Shown here piece by piece: positions 15,964 through 24,746 of a DNA stretch of 64,000 nucleotides. The stretch is taken from NCBI RefSeq assembly GCF_002847015.1, contig NZ_CP025085.1, forward strand, positions 2,914,001 to 2,978,000, read 5' to 3'. The position numbers were made by a program, and so were the translations under genes. Position 1 is the first letter of the stretch, and every line of letters begins with the position of its first letter. This DNA comes from Prodigiosinella confusarubida. GTDB lineage: Bacteria; Pseudomonadota; Gammaproteobacteria; Enterobacterales; Enterobacteriaceae. Under the pieces are notes generated by a model. It was not told the DNA's origin. It searched no databases and was given only the letters and a program-made list of their open reading frames with translations.

Positions 15964-17098
15964 AGGAGATGACTTCTACTGTAGGGGCAACACGGTTAAG
16001 CGCGTCCAGCAGCGACGGATCGACACTGTCGACCGGTGTTTCGACACACAGCAGAATTCGGTCAAACAGCTGGTGGGCAACGTTATACACAAAGTTAGGA
16101 ATACCCAAGCCATAGTTATCTGCGAAGGCAATGGTCGATTCAATGGCAAATCCGGTAGCAATTGGCGACCGGGTCGTACAGCTGAATTTGACCTGCGCCC
16201 CTGCGTTTTCGAGACGTTCGGCCAGCAGTAATGGTTCCCAGACAAACTCCCCGGATCCCAGCACCAGGATCTTTTCTCCAGATGATGTTGTAATAGCATT
16301 GCCCAGATCGCGTGCTGGTGCTGCCATCCCAAGGCGACCCCAACTCTGTTTGCCGGTGATCGGTACGCTTCCGGTGGCCGTCTTGCTAATGCAAGGCATG
16401 ATTGGGATAGGGGCGTTGGGATTTTTCTCCCAATGCCAGTCGCCCTGAATGAGAGAGACCGTGGTCACGGGTAGCGGGCATTGTGCCTCAATTGCATTGC
16501 CGCTCCAGTCGGTCAACGTCACGGTTACAACGCGCTCCAGTTGTGTCAGGCCGGCATGCACACGCAGCGACTCCAGCAGATTAATGAAAGTATTGCCAGT
16601 GGTGGCTTCGTCATCCACCAGCACCAGGCTGCGTGCATCGCGCACGCGAGCACGCAATATCGGGTCGGTAGGGTGATAAAGAAGGTGATCCGTAGCGTGG
16701 CTGTGGTTTTCTTTAAATTCACACAGCAGTTCACCCTTCATCGGATGACGTGTGGAGCTCAAATACACTGAGTGCTCAACGTGACGCATTGCTTCATCAA
16801 AGACGCCGGCACCCAACCCCACGGCGGTTTCCGCCATGCCAATAAAGAGTACCGGTCCAGGCAGGTCAGACGGAATTTGCTGCGCCAACTGCCGATAGGC
16901 CGAACGTATGGTAAAGGGGGATACCGGGATATGCCTCCCCAACACTTTACTGACGAATAAAAATGCGCGCTTTGGGTTCCGGCGCTCAGCAATATCAAAT
17001 AAGGTATCCAGAGAATGTGTGCCGCCAGTCGGAGTGACGGTCAGCGTACCGCTGGAGAGCTCCCGGCGATAGACAGGGAGTGCATTGAAAGTACTCAT
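15956..17098 (-). CDS. Phosphoribosyltransferase with C-terminal TRSP domain (ter module)
   Basis: The 380-residue protein has an N-terminal PRTase fold (about residues 20-230) with VLFIGMAETAVGLGAGVFDEAM and the PRPP-binding loop RSLVLVDDEATTGNTFINLLESL. The C-terminal domain (about 265-380) contains KILVLGSGEFVWEPLLLAERLENAG followed by FSCTTRSPIATG, where the TRSP tetrapeptide names the domain. Its end, GIPNFVYNVAHQLFDRILLCVET, is also typical. This architecture is restricted to ter-type stress loci. PRPP-dependent attachment of ribose phosphate to a base or base-like moiety is the predicted reaction. The start overlaps the ATP-grasp stop by 4 bp (ATGA). Confidence 0.87.
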   Translation of the reverse strand: MSTFNALPVYRRELSSGTLTVTPTGGTHSLDTLFDIAERRNPKRAFLFVSKVLGRHIPVSPFTIRSAYRQLAQQIPSDLPGPVLFIGMAETAVGLGAGVFDEAMRHVEHSVYLSSTRHPMKGELLCEFKENHSHATDHLLYHPTDPILRARVRDARSLVLVDDEATTGNTFINLLESLRVHAGLTQLERVVTVTLTDWSGNAIEAQCPLPVTTVSLIQGDWHWEKNPNAPIPIMPCISKTATGSVPITGKQSWGRLGMAAPARDLGNAITTSSGEKILVLGSGEFVWEPLLLAERLENAGAQVKFSCTTRSPIATGFAIESTIAFADNYGLGIPNFVYNVAHQLFDRILLCVETPVDSVDPSLLDALNRVAPTVEVISYE

Positions 17099-18180
17099 GT
17101 ATCACCTTTACTAAAGGATAGATTATTCAGTGTCGGGTTGTAGACCACCACATCGATGAATGAGCGCACGACAGCGGGGATGAAATTACCCGTTGTCTCG
17201 GCGATAACAGCTTTCGACTCTTCGATAAAACCGAGCTGGCGCATGACAAATAGGCCCGACAGATTTACGCCGCTATGGCGGGTATAACCAATGCCGCCTG
17301 ATGGACGCAGGTTGATTTCAAGTAACACTGGCGCGCCATTGTCATTGTCTCGGGTCTGAACATTCACCAGACCATCAGCTTGCATAAGCTCAGCACAAGA
17401 CTTTCCTAGTTCATAGGCAGGGCCTGATTGCTCAAGATATTGCAGAGCACCTTCTTTACGGCGGGCGACTGCCGCGATGACCTTTCCCCGCTCCACCAGC
17501 ATGTCGACCGAGTACTCAGGGCCAGGCAGGTAGGGCATTAACACTAACGGTTCGAGGGCGTCCTGTTGCTCTAGCGCATGCAGGTAAATCTCAGGGTGTA
17601 CTTCGCGGCTATCAGGATGTGTGAATGCTGCCATTGCACTGGCATTGTCATCAAAATGCCAGAATCCCATGCCATAAATACCGGTGACGGGTTTCACACA
17701 GAGCAATTTTTTACCGGAAGGAGAATGCCTATTAGTTTCAATATGATAACGCAATTCTTTGGCTGTCTCCACGCGAATGGACGGCACAACCGGGAGACCA
17801 TGCTCTTTCATGAAATTGGCGAACTTGACCTTATCATTGGCCAGCTCAAACATAGCGGTGCTTGTGGCGCCGGTTGTCAACGCGACGCCCAAAACCTCGA
17901 TATCCTGACGGTGTGTTTCGAACCACTGGCAGTTACGTCCCGTATGGATGACGCTAACGCCATAGCGTTTCACGGTTGCAGTAATAAAGGCCAGACGCTG
18001 CTCATCTTCATGAGGCTCGATCAACGCAATATCAGCTAGAGAAAGTATTTCATTTCGACTGTGGCGATGAGATGCAATAAGAGTGACGTTTTTATTAAAT
18101 TTTTTACAATAATCTTTAATGCCTAAAATAATATCACGTTGTGATGACAAACCTTCCATTATCCAAATTACATGACTCAT
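17095..18180 (-). CDS. ATP-grasp ligase, first gene of the ter metabolite operon
   Basis: The 361-residue ATP-grasp protein has an N-terminal Rossmann-like part (residues 1-110, SHVIWIMEGLSSQRDIILGIKDYCKKF), the ATP-binding central part (DKVKFANFMKEHGLPVVPSIRV; KKLLCVKPVTGIYGMGFWHFD) and the C-terminal metal-binding LLEINLRPSGGIGYTRHSGVN. ATP-grasp enzymes join carboxylates to amines through acyl-phosphates. It is divergent from terZ across a 352-bp control region, and its promoter must lie there. The ribosome-binding site is weak. It heads the transcript ATP-grasp, PRTase-TRSP, HAD, StiP, CitE-like. Confidence 0.86.
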   Translation of the reverse strand: MSHVIWIMEGLSSQRDIILGIKDYCKKFNKNVTLIASHRHSRNEILSLADIALIEPHEDEQRLAFITATVKRYGVSVIHTGRNCQWFETHRQDIEVLGVALTTGATSTAMFELANDKVKFANFMKEHGLPVVPSIRVETAKELRYHIETNRHSPSGKKLLCVKPVTGIYGMGFWHFDDNASAMAAFTHPDSREVHPEIYLHALEQQDALEPLVLMPYLPGPEYSVDMLVERGKVIAAVARRKEGALQYLEQSGPAYELGKSCAELMQADGLVNVQTRDNDNGAPVLLEINLRPSGGIGYTRHSGVNLSGLFVMRQLGFIEESKAVIAETTGNFIPAVVRSFIDVVVYNPTLNNLSFSKGDT

Positions 18181-18532
18181 CGGTTTTTATATTCCAATAA
18201 TGAGAGGTGAGGGAAAATCAATCTACGAGTCTAAGTAGACATTTTACTCATGTCAATCATGATATGATTTTTATGGCTGCGTGAATTATTACAAAACAAT
18301 TCTTATATTTTCTGAAAAAATATGTCAGTTAGTGTAAAAAATAAAATAAAAATCAATTTAAAACAATGTGTTAAAAATTAACATACAAAAGAAGACTAAA
18401 TTGTGGGTTGTGTGGTAACTGCATCATGATATGATTTTTTCAGTGTATGAATTCAAAAATTTAAGAAATAATGGCTCACCCTATCGCTGAAGGAATAAAT
18501 AATGACTCAATCTATATCTGAAGGAATAAATA
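18181..18532. promoter_or_regulatory. Divergent control region between the ter metabolite operon and terZABCDE
   Basis: This AT-rich 352-bp region separates divergent start codons. It holds two identical 17-mers ATCATGATATGATTTTT (18256-18272 and 18423-18439), each followed after a few bases by a related G-TGAATT or G-ATGAATT tail, about 167 bp apart. ATCATGAT within each is palindromic. These are good candidates for the TerW binding sites known to lie upstream of terZ in other enterobacteria. The last 60 bp contain the 31-bp tandem repeat described separately. No start point can be fixed by eye. Confidence 0.6.
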
Positions 18533-18535
18533 ATG
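18471..18535 (+). repeat. 31-bp tandem repeat creating three successive start codons before terZ
   Basis: ATG codons at 18471, 18502 and 18533 are exactly 31 bp apart, and the last is the terZ start. Units share CT-ATCGCTGAAGGAATAAATAATG (18482-18504) and CT-ATATCTGAAGGAATAAATAATG (18513-18535) apart from two positions, so the ribosome-binding site and start are duplicated. As 31 is not a multiple of three, the upstream ATGs open short frames in other registers: 18471-18521 (16 residues) and 18502-18549 (15 residues, overlapping terZ). They could act as upstream ORFs that tune terZ translation. Confidence 0.7.
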
Positions 18536-19123
18536 GTTTCATTAAGTAAAAACCAAACCGTTTCACTCAGCAAAAAAACATCTTCTCTAAATCAACTTCA
18601 ATTTGGTTTGGGGTGGGATCCATTAAAGAAGAAAAAAGGGTTATTAAGCAGTCTGTTTGGCGGTGGTAGCGACTCAATTGATTTAGACGCGGGTTGCGTT
18701 TTGTTAGACAGCACGGGAAAAGCCCTCGATACTATTTGGTTTAGAAAACTGAAATCAAATTGTGGCTCCGTTGTGCATTTGGGGGACAACCTGACCGGTG
18801 AAGGTGAGGGCGACGACGAAGTGATCACCGTAGACTTGGTCCACTTGCCATTGCAAGTCGAGTATCTCGCGTTCACGGTAAACAGCTTCCGGGGCCAGAC
18901 TTTCAATGAAGTCGATAACGCGTTCTGCCGTGTGGTCGATCAGGCTGGGGAAGAACTTGCACGTTACCAACTGACTGAGCAGGGATCTCACACGGGTATC
19001 ATCATTGCCTCTCTGTATCGTAATGGTGGCAACTGGGATTTCACCGCTCACGGTAAAGCCTCAAGCGGCCGCACCATTGATAATATGCAGGCAGATATCG
19101 TTGCAACGGTGGTGCGCCAATGA
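18533..19123 (+). CDS. terZ: TerZ, TerD-family calcium-binding stress protein
   Basis: The 196-residue TerD-domain protein begins VSLSKNQTVSLSKK, the SLSK repeat typical of TerZ/TerD/TerE. It has the acidic calcium-binding strands SIDLDAGCVLLDS and [16 protein letters not shown] small Lys/Gly-rich insert (KKKKGLLSSLFGGGSDS) distinguishes TerZ from TerD. TerD-family proteins act in the cytosol at the membrane with TerC/TerB in tellurite, phage and colicin resistance. It is the first gene of the ter operon; its stop overlaps the terA start by 4 bp. The start at 18533 has GAAGGA upstream, though two duplicated upstream starts precede it. Confidence 0.93.
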   Translation: MVSLSKNQTVSLSKKTSSLNQLQFGLGWDPLKKKKGLLSSLFGGGSDSIDLDAGCVLLDSTGKALDTIWFRKLKSNCGSVVHLGDNLTGEGEGDDEVITVDLVHLPLQVEYLAFTVNSFRGQTFNEVDNAFCRVVDQAGEELARYQLTEQGSHTGIIIASLYRNGGNWDFTAHGKASSGRTIDNMQADIVATVVRQ

Positions 19124-20283
19124 CGATGACGCCAGGGGGGAATGCCCCCGTACCTTCACAACTGCTGACCGTTCGTGTTATCTCCGGCGTTCCGGTCGAC
19201 GCCTCTGCGTTCCGTCTCTATGCTTCAGGTAAAGTGCAGGGCGATGCCGACATGGTGTTTTACGGCCAGCCGGTGAATGACGATACGTCTGTTCGGCTCT
19301 CCGGGGCTGGAACGGATACCGCGTTTACCGTCGATATCAGCCGCTTGCGGCCAGAAGTGCAAAAGTTAGCGTTTACGGCTACTTGTGACGGTAATTTGAC
19401 GCTGTCGGGCCTTAAGCACCTCTCCGTGCAAGTTGAATTGAACGGCAGCGTATTGCTCGTGGGAAACGTCGATATTCTCGGGCGTCAGGAAGCGGCGCTG
19501 ATCCTGGGTGAACTCTATCGACGAAATACGGAGTGGAAATTCCGCTTTATCGCTCAAGGTTTCAACGGCGGGCTTAAACCCCTGGCTGAACATTTTGGCG
19601 TTGATATCAGTGACTCTCCGGCACCCACCGGTACGCCGAGCCCCGCGCCAGCCCCTGCACCGGAACCTGCAAAAATCAGCCTGAGCAAAGTGTCTCTGAC
19701 CAAAGAGAAACCGGCTATCAGCCTTGCCAAGCGAGATAATTTCGGCCGAATCCGAATCAACCTCAACTGGAATCAGGGCGACGGTTCTTCTGGTAGTTTG
19801 CTCGGCATGTTCAGTAAATCCAAAGGTATTGATCTCGATTTGGGGGCGTTTGTTGAACAACAAAGCGGTACAAAAGATGTCATTCAGGCATTGGGTAATC
19901 GATTTGGGGCATTTGACCGTGAACCGTTCGTTGAGTTGCAAGGTGATGACCGCACCGGTCAGGTCAGCGACGGTGAATGGCTGCACATCAATGGTCGTGA
20001 ATGGAAAAATATTCGACAAGTTCTAATTTTTGCCTTCATCTATGAGGGTGTGGCGAGCTGGGATAAAACAGACGGTGTGGTGACAATCCATATGCCCGAT
20101 CAACCCCCGATCGAGTCTCGTTTAACGGAAGGATCTAACCGCCATAGCATGTGTGCGATTGCGCGCTTGGTGAATGAGAACGGGGCAATAAAGGTTGAGC
20201 GTATCAACCAGTTCTTCAGTGGCCATCGGGAGATGGATAAAGCATTTGGCTGGGGTTTCCATTGGACTGCTGGTTCTAAATAA
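19120..20283 (+). CDS. terA: TerA, tellurite-resistance protein
   Basis: The 387-residue protein matches the length of TerA. A divergent TerD-like domain occupies residues 1-160 (LTVRVISGVPVDASAFRLYASGKVQGDADMVFYGQ; LGELYRRNTEWKFRFIAQGFNGGLKPLAEHFGVDIS). A Pro-rich linker (PAPTGTPSPAPAPAPEP) follows, then SLSK-type repeats and a second domain (about 215-387) with GIDLDLGAFVEQ, ELQGDDRTGQVSDGEW and HMCAIARL-like strands. It is cytoplasmic and probably interacts with TerB/TerD. It is the second gene of the operon, coupled to terZ by a 4-bp overlap and 24 bp before terB. Confidence 0.93.
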   Translation: MTMTPGGNAPVPSQLLTVRVISGVPVDASAFRLYASGKVQGDADMVFYGQPVNDDTSVRLSGAGTDTAFTVDISRLRPEVQKLAFTATCDGNLTLSGLKHLSVQVELNGSVLLVGNVDILGRQEAALILGELYRRNTEWKFRFIAQGFNGGLKPLAEHFGVDISDSPAPTGTPSPAPAPAPEPAKISLSKVSLTKEKPAISLAKRDNFGRIRINLNWNQGDGSSGSLLGMFSKSKGIDLDLGAFVEQQSGTKDVIQALGNRFGAFDREPFVELQGDDRTGQVSDGEWLHINGREWKNIRQVLIFAFIYEGVASWDKTDGVVTIHMPDQPPIESRLTEGSNRHSMCAIARLVNENGAIKVERINQFFSGHREMDKAFGWGFHWTAGSK

Positions 20284-20307
20284 TTATTTAAAATAAGAGG
20301 ATTAGAC

Positions 20308-20763
20308 ATGGGTATCTTCGACAAAGTTAAAGACGCAATCAATGCCGGTCGTAGTGAGTTGACCAAACAGGTCGGGCGTTATAAGAACAAAAAGTTCATG
20401 CAGGGTACGGTGGCCGTGTGTGCTCGGATCGCTGTAGCCAGCGATGGGGTCAGTGCCGAAGAAAAGCAAAAGATGATCGGCTTTCTTCAGGCTTCACCTG
20501 AGTTAAAAGTATTTGAAACTAAAGAAGTCATCGAATTCTTTAACGAACTGGTGACCAGCTTTAACTTTGACTATGACATTGGTAAAGGCGAAACCATGAA
20601 ATACATTCTGGCACTGAAAGATCAGCCAGAAGCCGCTCAGTTGGCTGTTCGTGTCGGGATCGCTGTTGCCAAAAGCGATGGTAACTTCGATCAGGATGAG
20701 CAAAGTGCGGTTCGCGAAATTGCCGTGGCGCTTGGCTTTACCGCAGCGGAATTTGGTCTCTAA
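20308..20763 (+). CDS. terB: TerB, metal-binding tellurite-resistance protein
   Basis: The 151-residue, all-helical TerB protein begins MGIFDKVKDAINAGRSEL. Two EF-like acidic helix pairs are visible (VASDGVSAEEKQKMIGFL and AKSDGNFDQDEQSAVREIA), whose Asp/Glu residues bind metal in TerB structures. In the known complex TerB docks on the membrane protein TerC. It sits between terA and terC with good spacing (AAGAGGATTAGAC before the ATG). Length and sequence are as expected, with nothing missing. Confidence 0.95.
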   Translation: MGIFDKVKDAINAGRSELTKQVGRYKNKKFMQGTVAVCARIAVASDGVSAEEKQKMIGFLQASPELKVFETKEVIEFFNELVTSFNFDYDIGKGETMKYILALKDQPEAAQLAVRVGIAVAKSDGNFDQDEQSAVREIAVALGFTAAEFGL

Positions 20764-20790
20764 CTTCAATACATTGGCTTAAGGGCTATT

Positions 20791-21834
20791 ATGGTATCCA
20801 CGCATATTGGTTTCCCGGCTGAAACCGTTACGGTTTTTGTTGTTCTGGCTATCGGGGCCATTTTTGTCGACTTGTTCATGCACCGTCATGACGAGCCGAT
20901 TTCATTAAAAAGCGCGGCGCTATGGACAGTTTTCTGGATCGCCATTTCCATGCTATTTGCCGGTTTTCTCTACATTCATCATGGTGCTGAAGTGGCAAGC
21001 CTGTTTGTTACCGGGTATGCATTGGAGAAAGTCCTGTCGATTGACAACCTGTTTGTAATGATGGCTATCTTCTCGTGGTTTTCAATACCGGATAACTACC
21101 GGCATCGCGTTCTGTACCTGGGGGTCATCGGCGCCATCGTGTTCCGGGGCATCTTTGTTACCATCGGGGCCGGGTTGTTAACATTGGGGCCGTGGGTCGA
21201 CATTGTCTTTGCGCTGGTCGTTGCCTGGACCGCCGTGATGATGCTCAAAAAAAGTGGCGACGACGAGGCTATTGAAGATTATTCACAGCACATTGCCTAC
21301 CGACTCGTGAAGCGTTTCTTCCCTATTTGGCCCAAATTAAAAGGGCACAGTTTTCTGTTGAGCCAGAAGGAAGTAAATGCCGAGCTCGCCAAACCGGAAA
21401 ACAAAGATATCAATGTCGGGCGTGCAGGAAAGGCACTCCTTTACGCGACTCCGCTGATGCTCTGTCTGGCGGTAGTTGAACTATCTGACGTGATGTTTGC
21501 CTTTGACTCTGTTCCGGCTGTCATTGCAGTGAGTCGTGAACCACTGATCGTATATAGCGCCATGATGTTCGCCATCCTTGGTCTGCGTACCATGTACTTT
21601 GTTCTGGAAGCACTCAAACAATACCTGGTTCATCTTGAAAAAGCGGTCATCGTGCTGCTGTTCTTCATCGCGGTGAAACTGGGTCTTAATGCAACCGACC
21701 ACCTGTGGCATCACGGCTACGAAATATCTGCCAATGTGAGTCTACTGGTAGTTCTAGGGGTTCTGGCTCTGGGTATTATTATCAGTGTGCTGTTCCCCGG
21801 TAAACCTGAAGCTGAGGAAGGAAAAGCGGGCTAA
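20791..21834 (+). CDS. terC: TerC, integral membrane tellurite-resistance protein
   Basis: The 347-residue multi-spanning protein has about seven to nine hydrophobic helices. The TerC signatures [23 protein letters not shown] and [43 protein letters not shown] are present. Their membrane Asp/Glu residues suggest cation binding or transport, and related TerC proteins export Mn2+. It assembles with TerB at the inner membrane and recruits TerD-family proteins. Length equals that of enterobacterial TerC (346-347). Confidence 0.95.
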   Translation: MVSTHIGFPAETVTVFVVLAIGAIFVDLFMHRHDEPISLKSAALWTVFWIAISMLFAGFLYIHHGAEVASLFVTGYALEKVLSIDNLFVMMAIFSWFSIPDNYRHRVLYLGVIGAIVFRGIFVTIGAGLLTLGPWVDIVFALVVAWTAVMMLKKSGDDEAIEDYSQHIAYRLVKRFFPIWPKLKGHSFLLSQKEVNAELAKPENKDINVGRAGKALLYATPLMLCLAVVELSDVMFAFDSVPAVIAVSREPLIVYSAMMFAILGLRTMYFVLEALKQYLVHLEKAVIVLLFFIAVKLGLNATDHLWHHGYEISANVSLLVVLGVLALGIIISVLFPGKPEAEEGKAG

Positions 21835-21886
21835 TCCCCCTTATCACTCCACTCTGAATATCAACGTTAATATTGAGGATGTAATT

Positions 21887-22465
21887 ATGGGAGTTTCTCT
21901 TTCTAAAGGTGGTAATGTTTCTTTAAGCAAAGAAGCACCAACAATGAAAAATATGTTGGTGGGTCTGGGCTGGGATGCTCGCTCAACCGACGGACAGGAT
22001 TTTGACCTTGATGCGTCAGCGTTTCTGCTTGCCAGCAGTGGCAAGGTACGCGGAGATGCAGACTTCATTTTCTATAATAATCTGAAATCATCCGATGGTT
22101 CCGTTCTGCACACGGGTGATAACCGCACGGGTGAAGGCGATGGTGATGATGAAGCACTGAAGATCAAACTCGACCAGATCCCGGCAGACGTAGATAAGAT
22201 CGTATTCGTGGTCACCATCCACGATGCGACGGCTCGTCGCCAGAGCTTCGGCCAGGTTTCTGGCGCCTTCATTCGCTTGGTAAATGACGATAATCACGTT
22301 GAAGTCGCTCGCTATGATCTGACTGAAGATGCGTCAACAGAAACCGCGATGTTGTTTGGTGAGTTATATCGCCATGGCACCGAGTGGAAATTCCGTGCAG
22401 TAGGCCAGGGCTATGCGGGTGGTCTGAACTCCGTGTGTGCACAGTACGGTATCAACGCGTCTTAA
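21887..22465 (+). CDS. terD: TerD, calcium-binding stress protein
   Basis: The protein has 192 residues from the ATG at 21887 ([18 protein letters not shown]); an in-frame extension upstream overlaps terC and was rejected. The TerD domain carries the two Ca2+-binding acidic clusters [10 protein letters not shown] and [14 protein letters not shown], and ends with [32 protein letters not shown]. It is an intact paralogue of TerE (next gene) and TerZ, evidently by duplication. It is cytosolic, acting with TerB/TerC in stress sensing. The 52-bp gap after terC carries GAGGATGTAATT as ribosome-binding site. Confidence 0.95.
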   Translation: MGVSLSKGGNVSLSKEAPTMKNMLVGLGWDARSTDGQDFDLDASAFLLASSGKVRGDADFIFYNNLKSSDGSVLHTGDNRTGEGDGDDEALKIKLDQIPADVDKIVFVVTIHDATARRQSFGQVSGAFIRLVNDDNHVEVARYDLTEDASTETAMLFGELYRHGTEWKFRAVGQGYAGGLNSVCAQYGINAS

Positions 22466-22541
22466 TCGCGGCAAAGTAAAACGTAGCAGGTGGTGTTTTG
22501 CTGCCTGCGCTAACGAGTATTTCAGATTGCAGGAGTTTTGA

Positions 22542-23117
22542 ATGGCAGTTTCTCTGATTAAAGGCGGCAACGTATCCTTAACTAAAGAAGCACCAACCAT
22601 GAATGTGGCAATGGTAGGTCTGGGCTGGGATGCTCGCGTGACTGATGGCGCTGAATTTGACCTTGACGCTTCCGTGTTTATGGTTGGCGAAAGCGGTGAG
22701 GTCGTCTCGGACGCAGGCTTCATTTTCTTTAATAACAAAACGAGTGCATGTGGCTCTGTTACCCATATGGGAGACAACCGTACCGGTGAAGGTGAAGGTG
22801 ATGATGAACAGGTGAAAATTGACCTGGCCAAGGTCCCTGCCGATGTCAAAAAACTGGTGTTCGCTGTTACCATTTATGATGCAGAAGCCCGTAAGCAAAA
22901 CTTTGGCATGGTCAGCAACAGCTATATGCGAGTGTTTAATAACGACAATAGCACCGAAATTGCCCGTTTCGACCTGTCTGAAGATGCATCCACCGAAACT
23001 GCCATGGTATTTGGTGAACTGTATCGCCATAACGCAGAATGGAAATTCAAAGCTGTCGGTCAAGGCTTCGCCGGCGGCCTGTCCGCACTGGCATCTCAAC
23101 ACGGCGTGAACATCTGA
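22542..23117 (+). CDS. terE: TerE, TerD-family stress protein
   Basis: This 191-residue TerD-domain protein is highly similar to the preceding Ter[57 protein letters not shown] and [34 protein letters not shown]. All calcium-ligand acidic residues are present. It is separated from terD by 76 bp with CAGGAG before the start. A strong terminator follows at once, so terZABCDE forms one unit and terF is set apart. Confidence 0.95.
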   Translation: MAVSLIKGGNVSLTKEAPTMNVAMVGLGWDARVTDGAEFDLDASVFMVGESGEVVSDAGFIFFNNKTSACGSVTHMGDNRTGEGEGDDEQVKIDLAKVPADVKKLVFAVTIYDAEARKQNFGMVSNSYMRVFNNDNSTEIARFDLSEDASTETAMVFGELYRHNAEWKFKAVGQGFAGGLSALASQHGVNI

Positions 23118-23137
23118 TTTCTGCTCATGTTTGCCAG

Positions 23138-23168
23138 AGCCCCGGTGGTAGAACATCGGGGCTTTTTT
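23138..23168 (+). terminator. Rho-independent terminator after terE
   Basis: AGCCCCG (23138-23144) and CGGGGCT (23157-23163) form a 7-bp stem with a 12-nt loop and are followed by seven T. It ends the terZ-terE transcript, leaving terF to read-through or its own promoter. Confidence 0.85.
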
Positions 23169-23404
23169 TATAAAAATAAAAAATATTCTCGGTATACATA
23201 TGCAAAAGAAAAAAACGAGGAAGGGGCGGCTTTAATCCTCCTCATTATTGGCGTGCTGGTGTTTATTCCCTTCATAATATTGGCCTATCTCCATTATAGA
23301 AAAATGAAAATGAGTGTCTGGCGGCGTTACAACAGTGTATTAAGTTTCGTGTCACGCGTGATTTAGGGTATTAATCATTCGCTGAATAAACAGGACTGTC
23401 TGAT

Positions 23405-24659
23405 ATGGAATTACAATCCGGGCAAAATATTGCGTTAAAACAAAATTCATTGCGCATCTATGTGGTGTATCCAAAAACAGCAACATTTCGCAGTGATATT
23501 GATGCTTCCGCATTTATGCTCTCGACCCAGAATAAGGTCAGAGGGGACAACGATTTCATTTTCTTCAATCAGCCCTCTGCTCCGAATGGCAGCCTTAACC
23601 TTTCTTCATCTGGCGAAAGTAGCCTGTTCACACTGGACCTGAACCGGATCGATAACGATATCGCGAAGATAGCCATTACGCTGGTGATAGATGGTGGCGA
23701 TTCTGTCTCAGGCTTGCATCGCATCCAGCTCAATGTCGAGGGTGTGGCGACGTTCAATGTTCCTCCTCTGGATGGACGAACTGAAAAGGCACTGATACTT
23801 GGTGAGGTCTATCGGCACAATGCAGGCTGGAAGTTTCGAGCACTGGGGCAGGGTTTTAACGGCGGTCTCGAACCACTGGCGATTAATTATGGTGTCGACG
23901 TGTCATCCCCTGTAGTAGCGCCTGCTCCCGCAAAGCCACCTGTCAGTTTAGAAAAACGTATCCAGGAAAAAGCGCCACGCCTTGTTAGTCTGGCTAAAAA
24001 TGCCAGCGTCAGCCTGATTAAACACAATCTGCAATCGCTAAAAGCGAAAGTCGCTTTCGTTCTGGATGCTTCGGGTTCCATGACCAGTGAGTTTAAGAAA
24101 GGTCATGTTCAGGCAGTGCTGGATCGTATAGCTGTACTGGCGGTTCAATTTGACAATGACGGTTCCATGGATGTATGGGGCTTTGCTGAGAAGCACCGTA
24201 AGTATGAAGATGTGACGCTGGATAATCTTGAGGGCTACATTGAGAGGATCCAGAAAGTTGGCAAGCATGGCATGCGGGAGTTATTACCGGGACTTGGTGG
24301 AACCAATAACGAGCCGCCATGTATGACAGGAATTATCGATTTCTTTGAAAATAGTGAATTACCTGTCTATGTGGTCTTCATTACTGGCTGATGGTGGAAT
24401 CAGTAAAACGAAAGCTATTAAAGATGCAATTCGCCGTTCGGCAAATCACGCCATCTTCTGGAAATTTATAGGCTTGGGCGGCAGTAATTACGGCATCCTT
24501 GAACAACTGGATGACTTCACCGATCGCCGGGTTGATAATACCGGATTCTTCCCTATTGATGATTTTGCGAAGATGAGTGATGAAAAACTCTACGATTTGC
24601 TGCTCGAAGAGTTCAATGGTTGGAATCAGGCGGCAAGAAAAGAAGGCATTATCTCGTAA
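23405..24659 (+). pseudogene. terF: terF with a one-base frameshift in the von Willebrand domain
   Basis: The frame from 23405 encodes a TerD-like domain (residues 1-165) and a vWA domain with intact MIDAS motif DASGSM (Asp221). It then stops at 24391 right after LPVYVVFIT. The rest of the vWA domain ([21 protein letters not shown] to EGIIS) continues in another frame to 24659. Dropping one G in ACTGGCTGAT (near 24385) restores a protein of about 417 residues, close to TerF of other enterobacteria (about 413). A real mutation, a sequencing error or, less likely, recoding could explain it. If real, the truncated 328-residue product lacks part of the vWA fold. It is separated from terE by a terminator and 287 bp. 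Confidence 0.85.
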
Positions 24660-24664
24660 TTTGA

Positions 24665-24694
24665 AGCCCCCAGTGCTGGGGGCTCGTTATTTTT
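24665..24694 (+). terminator. Terminator after terF
   Basis: AGCCCCCAG (24665-24673) and CTGGGGGCT (24676-24684) make a perfect 9-bp stem with a 2-base loop, followed by CGTTATTTTT. It closes the ter locus. Confidence 0.85.
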
Positions 24695-24746
24695 AAGCAG
24701 TTTGCTGCAGGGCGGAAGAACCTCGCTTTCAGGTATTCCTGCCTAT

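Noticed and set aside
23127-23366. 79-codon frame with one strong hydrophobic segment between terE and terF
   Set aside because: Its ATG and first codons lie in the terE terminator stem and no internal ATG or clear ribosome-binding site precedes the hydrophobic part; at most a fragment of a small membrane protein.
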